46,084 nucleotides of DNA from an uncultured Bacteroidales bacterium (GTDB taxonomy: Bacteria; Bacteroidota; Bacteroidia; Bacteroidales; Bacteroidaceae): NCBI GenBank assembly GCA_902798615.1, contig CADBXL010000022.1, forward strand, positions 9,542-55,625, read 5' to 3'. Position numbers and translations under genes: made by a program. Shown here in pieces: positions 43,095-46,084 of the stretch. The notes beneath the pieces were generated by a model, which saw only the letters and a list, made by a program, of their open reading frames with translations, was not told the DNA's origin and did no database searches. Numbering within the stretch: position 1 is the first letter of the stretch; the number at the start of each line of letters is the position of its first letter.

Positions 43095-43799
43095 ATGACA
43101 CCACACATTAATGCCAAGGATGGTGCTTTTGCAAAGACCGTTCTTATGCCGGGTGATCCGCTTCGCGCAAAGCTTCTGGCTGATACATTCCTTGAGAATG
43201 CTGAACTCGTAACTGACGTTCGCAATATATATGGCTATACAGGCACTTATAAGGGCGTTCCTGTAAGCGTAATGGCTTCTGGTATGGGTATGCCGAGCAT
43301 CGGTATCTATTCTTGGGAGCTGTTCTCTTTCTATGGCGTTGAGAATATCATCCGTATAGGTTCGGCTGGCAGCTATTCTGCCCAGTTGGACGTGCTTGAC
43401 GTGGTTCTTGCCAAGGAGGCTTATAGCGAGTCTTCATTTGCCAAGACCTTGAGCGGATATGATAAGGATACAATCATTCCGAGCAAGAGTGTAAATGATG
43501 TTATTATACAGGCTGCAAAGGATGCTGATATTGAGTGCAAGCTTGCGCGTGTTCATTCAGCTGACGTTTTCTATACCAAGGAGGCTTGGCAGGATATTCG
43601 TGAGCGTACCAAGTGCGATTGCGTAGAGATGGAAGCTTTTGCCCTCTTCCATAATGCTAATGTCCTTGGCAAGAATGCAGCTTGTCTGCTTACTATCAGC
43701 GATTCCTTCGTGAATAAGCGAGAACTGACTTCTGACGAGCGTCAGAACTCTTTTAAGAATATGATGACCGTAGCTCTTGAGGCTGCGATAAGGCTTTAG
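43095..43799 (+). CDS. deoD: DeoD-type purine nucleoside phosphorylase
   Basis: A 234-residue cytoplasmic hexameric-type phosphorylase that splits purine nucleosides to base and ribose 1-phosphate for salvage. Key features: His4 (TPHINA), the phosphate-binding MPGDPLRAK, RNIYGYTGTYKG, GMGMPSIGIYSWEL, RIGSAGSY, the VEMEAFALF block and the late SDSF with the catalytic Asp. Length equals the E. coli family. nspC begins 5 bases after the stop, so they share a transcript. Confidence 0.96.
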   Translation: MTPHINAKDGAFAKTVLMPGDPLRAKLLADTFLENAELVTDVRNIYGYTGTYKGVPVSVMASGMGMPSIGIYSWELFSFYGVENIIRIGSAGSYSAQLDVLDVVLAKEAYSESSFAKTLSGYDKDTIIPSKSVNDVIIQAAKDADIECKLARVHSADVFYTKEAWQDIRERTKCDCVEMEAFALFHNANVLGKNAACLLTISDSFVNKRELTSDERQNSFKNMMTVALEAAIRL

Positions 43800-43804
43800 C
43801 AGAA

Positions 43805-45046
43805 GTGAAAGTTAATCCAGAAACATACGCAGAACTTACTCGTCCGGCATACGTGTTGGAGGAGAAGCGTCTGCGCAGAAACCTTGCTCTCATTCGTGAT
43901 GTGGCAGAGCGTTCGGGGGTTGAGATAATCCTTGCTTTCAAGGCGTATGCCCTTTGGAAGACATTCCCGATATTTCGTGAGTATATATCAAGTACTACAG
44001 CTTCAAGTCTTTCAGAAGCACGTTTAGCGTATGAGGAGTTTGGAGCACCTGCACATACATTCTCTCCTGCATATACCGACTATGAGATTGATGATATAGC
44101 GCGGATGTCGAGTCATCTCACATTCAATTCGCTTTCGCAGTATGAGCGATATCATAATCGTGCAAAGGCAGCTAATTCGGCAATAAAATTCGGTGTGCGT
44201 GTAAATCCTGAGTATTCCGAGGTCGGTACGGATATCTATAACCCTTGTGCTCCTGGCACTCGCTTTGGCGTACTTGCTGAAGACCTTCCAGAGACGCTTC
44301 CTGAGAATATAACGGGCTTTCATTGCCATTGTCATTGTGAGAGCGGTTCTGATGTGTTCCAGCGTACCCTCGTTCATATAGAGGAAAAGTTCAGTAAATG
44401 GTTTCCTCAGCTTGAGTGGATAAACTTCGGAGGCGGACATCTTATGACCCGTGCGGATTATGATGTAGAATTGCTTGTGTCTATGCTGAAGGATTTCCGC
44501 AAGCGTTATCCAAACCTCAAGGTCATTCTTGAGCCTGGTTCAGCCTTTGGCTGGCAGACAGGTCCTTTGGTCTCTCATGTTGTTGATATCGTAGAGAATC
44601 ACGGCATTCGTACGGCTATTCTCGATGTCAGCTTCACTTGCCACATGCCTGACTGTCTCGAAATGCCTTATCATCCTGCTGTTCGTGGAGCAGAAACTGT
44701 TGAAAATGCTCTTGATGGCATTAGCGGCTCCCTCCCTACGGTTGGGAAGTCCGATGTTGATAACAACGGAGTATGTGCTTGCGGGGGGAGAGGCCACTCC
44801 TCCTTCCTCTATCGCCTTGGCGGTAACAGCTGCCTCTCTGGCGATTGGATGTCAGCATGGCGTTTTGATCACGAGCTTCAGATAGGCGAGACCATTATCT
44901 TCGAGGACATGCTTCACTATACCACGGTAAAGACGTGTACGTTCAACGGTATCAGTCATCCTGCTATCTGTTTGTTACGTGAAAACAACGAACTTATCCC
45001 CCTCCGTGAGTATTCGTACGAGGATTATCGTGACAGAATGGATTGA
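43805..45046 (+). CDS. nspC: NspC, carboxynorspermidine decarboxylase, with repeat-derived insertion
   Basis: A 413-residue PLP-dependent decarboxylase of the alanine racemase/ODC fold that forms spermidine or norspermidine from the carboxy form. The PLP lysine lies in AFKAYALWKTF; other signatures are GFHCHCHCESGSD, WINFGGGHLM, ILEPGSAFGWQTG and the C-terminal RLGGNSCLSGD. The start is GTG at 43805, 5 bases after deoD. Residues about 308-331 (GSLPTVGKSD...ACGGRG) are encoded by DNA matching the ends of the GC-rich palindromic element, in frame, lengthening a loop just before RLGGNSC. Whether the enzyme tolerates this is unknown, but the frame is intact to the end. The partner dehydrogenase gene is not in the window. 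Confidence 0.93.
   Translation: MKVNPETYAELTRPAYVLEEKRLRRNLALIRDVAERSGVEIILAFKAYALWKTFPIFREYISSTTASSLSEARLAYEEFGAPAHTFSPAYTDYEIDDIARMSSHLTFNSLSQYERYHNRAKAANSAIKFGVRVNPEYSEVGTDIYNPCAPGTRFGVLAEDLPETLPENITGFHCHCHCESGSDVFQRTLVHIEEKFSKWFPQLEWINFGGGHLMTRADYDVELLVSMLKDFRKRYPNLKVILEPGSAFGWQTGPLVSHVVDIVENHGIRTAILDVSFTCHMPDCLEMPYHPAVRGAETVENALDGISGSLPTVGKSDVDNNGVCACGGRGHSSFLYRLGGNSCLSGDWMSAWRFDHELQIGETIIFEDMLHYTTVKTCTFNGISHPAICLLRENNELIPLREYSYEDYRDRMD
44726..44795. repeat. GC-rich palindromic element inside nspC
   Basis: GGCTCCCTCCCTACGG (44726-44741) and GCGGGGGGAGAGGCC (44781-44795) are the two ends of the right arm of the intergenic element (compare 23034-23069). The middle GGGAGG of the canonical arm is replaced by about 39 other bases. 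Confidence 0.8.
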
Positions 45047-45112
45047 TTGTGTATTCGTCTTGATATAAATCAATAGGAGGAAAGTACTCGAAAAAATCTC
45101 GTCATATCATTC

Positions 45113-45141
45113 TTGATTCTCGGAAATAATTACTACCTTTG
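45113..45141 (+). promoter_or_regulatory. Promoter of tRNA-His
   Basis: TTG at 45113-45115 and TACCTTTG at 45134-45141, 18 bases apart, 40 bases before the tRNA. Confidence 0.65.
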
Positions 45142-45180
45142 CACTCGCAATTGAGAAATCAATAGCAAATATAACCAAAT

Positions 45181-45255
45181 GGTGGATGTAGTTCAGTTGG
45201 TTAGAGCGTCAGATTGTGGTTCTGAATGTCGTGGGTTCGAGCCCCACCCTCCACC
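45181..45255 (+). tRNA. tRNA-His (GTG anticodon)
   Basis: Complete cloverleaf. The extra G at 45181 pairs with the discriminator C at 45255, as in other His tRNAs. The anticodon stem is TCAGA/TCTGA with loop TTGTGGT (anticodon GTG), and the T arm GTGGG-TTCGAGC-CCCAC is perfect. The acceptor stem has one T-C mismatch (sixth pair). CCA is not encoded. A terminator follows at once. Confidence 0.95.
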
Positions 45256-45259
45256 CCTT

Positions 45260-45293
45260 AAAAGCGTAAGTCTTATGATTTACGCTTTTTTTG
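45260..45293 (+). terminator. Terminator after tRNA-His
   Basis: AAAAGCGTAA (45260-45269) pairs with TTACGCTTTT (45280-45289), followed by more T. A further hairpin GTCCCGAA/TTCGGGAC lies at 45299-45325. Confidence 0.8.
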
Positions 45294-45431
45294 TTTCTGT
45301 CCCGAATTTTCTAATCTTTCGGGACGAATAAAGAGGAGTTGTGTTTGGCTTGAATTTTTCGAGCATGTTTTTTTTGATAGAAGTAAGACCGATTTCCGCT
45401 CTCTGAGATTTTAATATTCCCGACCAAAAAG

Positions 45432-45518
45432 GGAAACGGATTATTCTGATTTATCCGATTTTAATCGCGAAAAACATTATTGCGCCAGCTATCAGATAAA
45501 TCTGATAAATCCGCTTCC
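45432..45518. repeat. MITE-like palindromic element, copy 3 (inverted)
   Basis: 87 bp, ends GGAAACGGATTATTCTGAT and ATCTGATAAATCCGCTTCC; the interior GCGCCAGCTATC is the reverse complement of GATAGCTGGCGC in copy 1. Confidence 0.78.
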
Positions 45519-45574
45519 TTTATTCTTTTTTCTGCAAAAACACACGTAAAATAATGTGAGTTCGATGACTTGCA

Positions 45575-45602
45575 TAGCTTGATGAGCTTCAGCGAATAAT
45601 TC
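45575..45602. repeat. 28-bp interspersed repeat, copy 2
   Basis: Identical to 35700-35727. Confidence 0.75.
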
Positions 45603-45792
45603 CTATATGGCAAACAGCAAGCTGTTTTTAACTGACAATAATTTTTCGCAAGGCTCTGAACTGTCTGGAAGACAGCACTATGCGTAACCGTAGGCATACT
45701 CGACGAAGGAGAGGATGCCCACGGATAGCAAACAACAACTACATTCCCAGCTGTACTGCCTTCCAGGCAGTTAGGCGGTATTGGCACTATAT

Positions 45793-45873
45793 CCCCGCAC
45801 ATCCTCGTTTCACTCGTATGTACGGGGTTACTCATAGTACTGTCTTCTAGACAGTTTAGAGCTTGCGAAACTT
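45793..45873. repeat. 80-bp interspersed repeat, copy 2
   Basis: Second copy of the 26860-26941 element: CCCCGCACATCC hairpin, then CTGTCTTCTAGACAG and GAAACTTGA. Confidence 0.75.
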
Positions 45874-45888
45874 GAGTTGGTAATTATT

Positions 45889-45913
45889 GTCAGTTCAGCA
45901 TCGGAGATGCGTT
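45889..45913. repeat. GTCAGTTCAGCA hairpin repeat, copy 2
   Basis: Pairs with the copy at 15808; stem GCATC-GGA-GATGC keeps pairing despite the base change. Confidence 0.65.
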
Positions 45914-45950
45914 TGCCATGAATTCGTCGAACTGAGGTTAAAATATGAAA

Positions 45951-46082
45951 AAGTGGTGTAGTGGTGTAGTTGCCCATATAGGAGGTAGGAAAAAAATCAA
46001 AAAAATAACTTGTTGTAATGCAATTTTATTTTCCTGTTTTTTTTACGTATATATAGGAAGTAACTATACCACTACACCACTT
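45951..46082. repeat. Inverted repeat with GTGGTGTA arms at window end
   Basis: AAGTGGTGTAGTGGTGTAGT plus T (45951-45971) is complementary at 20 of 21 bases to 46062-46082. The arms are tandem 8-nt units (GTGGTGTA twice), as in the 15035 element. The element may continue past the window. Confidence 0.8.
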
Positions 46083-46084
46083 CC

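Larger units (their letters stand above)
45295..46084. other. Gene-free repeat-rich end of window
   Basis: No credible gene. It contains MITE-like copy 3 (45432-45518), the 28-bp repeat copy 2 (45575-45602), two inverted-related pieces with CTGTCTGGAAGACAG (about 45658) and the 80-bp repeat copy 2 (45793-45873), the covarying hairpin copy 2 (45889-45913) and a large inverted repeat at the very end. Confidence 0.7.

Noticed and set aside
44726-44795. Frameshift or pseudogene in nspC
   Set aside because: The repeat-derived segment is in frame and the conserved motifs continue after it, so the gene appears intact.
45181-45255. tRNA-His as an integration site
   Set aside because: I found no duplicated tRNA 3' end and no integrase gene in the downstream repeats.

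Overview
The window looks like a Bacteroidales chromosome, most likely Prevotella or a close relative. Evidence: Bacteroidetes-type promoters (TTG, 18-21 bases, TAnnTTTG) stand before many genes instead of sigma70 sites, Shine-Dalgarno sequences are largely absent, and the gene set is typical (porX and porW of the type IX secretion system, a PG0541-type RND efflux operon, DUF4153, nspC, GH67 and GH28 enzymes for plant polysaccharides). It is chromosomal and mostly housekeeping; no transposase, phage gene or CRISPR array is visible.

Layout. 1-1122: gene-free, dense in short repeats. 1123-3376 (+): DUF4153 membrane protein and an arsenate-reductase-like protein with a signal peptide. 3410-3913 (-): unknown exported protein. 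11304-4079 (-): aroA, porW, porX, tsaE, with a palindromic repeat in every gap. 12092-11496 (-): small secreted protein with a type IX-like tail. 14634-12184 (-): TonB-dependent receptor with a structured leader. 14635-16295: 1.7 kb of repeats, palindromes and an orphan terminator. 17780-16296 (-): fucose-isomerase-like enzyme, divergent from a hybrid sensor kinase (18111-20975, +). 21138-23092: small lipoprotein, divergent WalJ-like hydrolase, DUF1573 protein. 23093-25276 (+): RelA with a degenerate hydrolase domain. 25470-26497 (+): AT-rich pair resembling an orphan toxin C-terminus and a lipoprotein immunity gene. 27281-29374 (+) GH67 and 30907-29534 (-) GH28. 37098-31006 (-): TolC, adaptor, RND pump, PG0541. 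37247-39433: LolA-like protein and two unknown proteins. 39648-41636 (+): possible 55-residue membrane peptide, grpE, dnaJ. 41753-45046 (+): folC, deoD, nspC. Then tRNA-His and another repeat-rich stretch to the window end.

How the parts fit: porW and porX form the envelope and cytoplasmic parts of type IX secretion control, and the neighbouring small secreted protein has a plausible sorting tail. The GH enzymes and the isomerase-like gene point to use of plant cell-wall sugars. grpE and dnaJ are chaperone partners of DnaK.

The most unusual content lies between genes. Seven arrays of 11-nt units share a TCC anchor repeated exactly every 11 bases and are often arranged as inverted halves. Related inverted repeats have arms built of 7- or 8-nt units. 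A separate GC-rich palindromic family sits between co-oriented genes and has entered coding sequence in porW, aroA and nspC.
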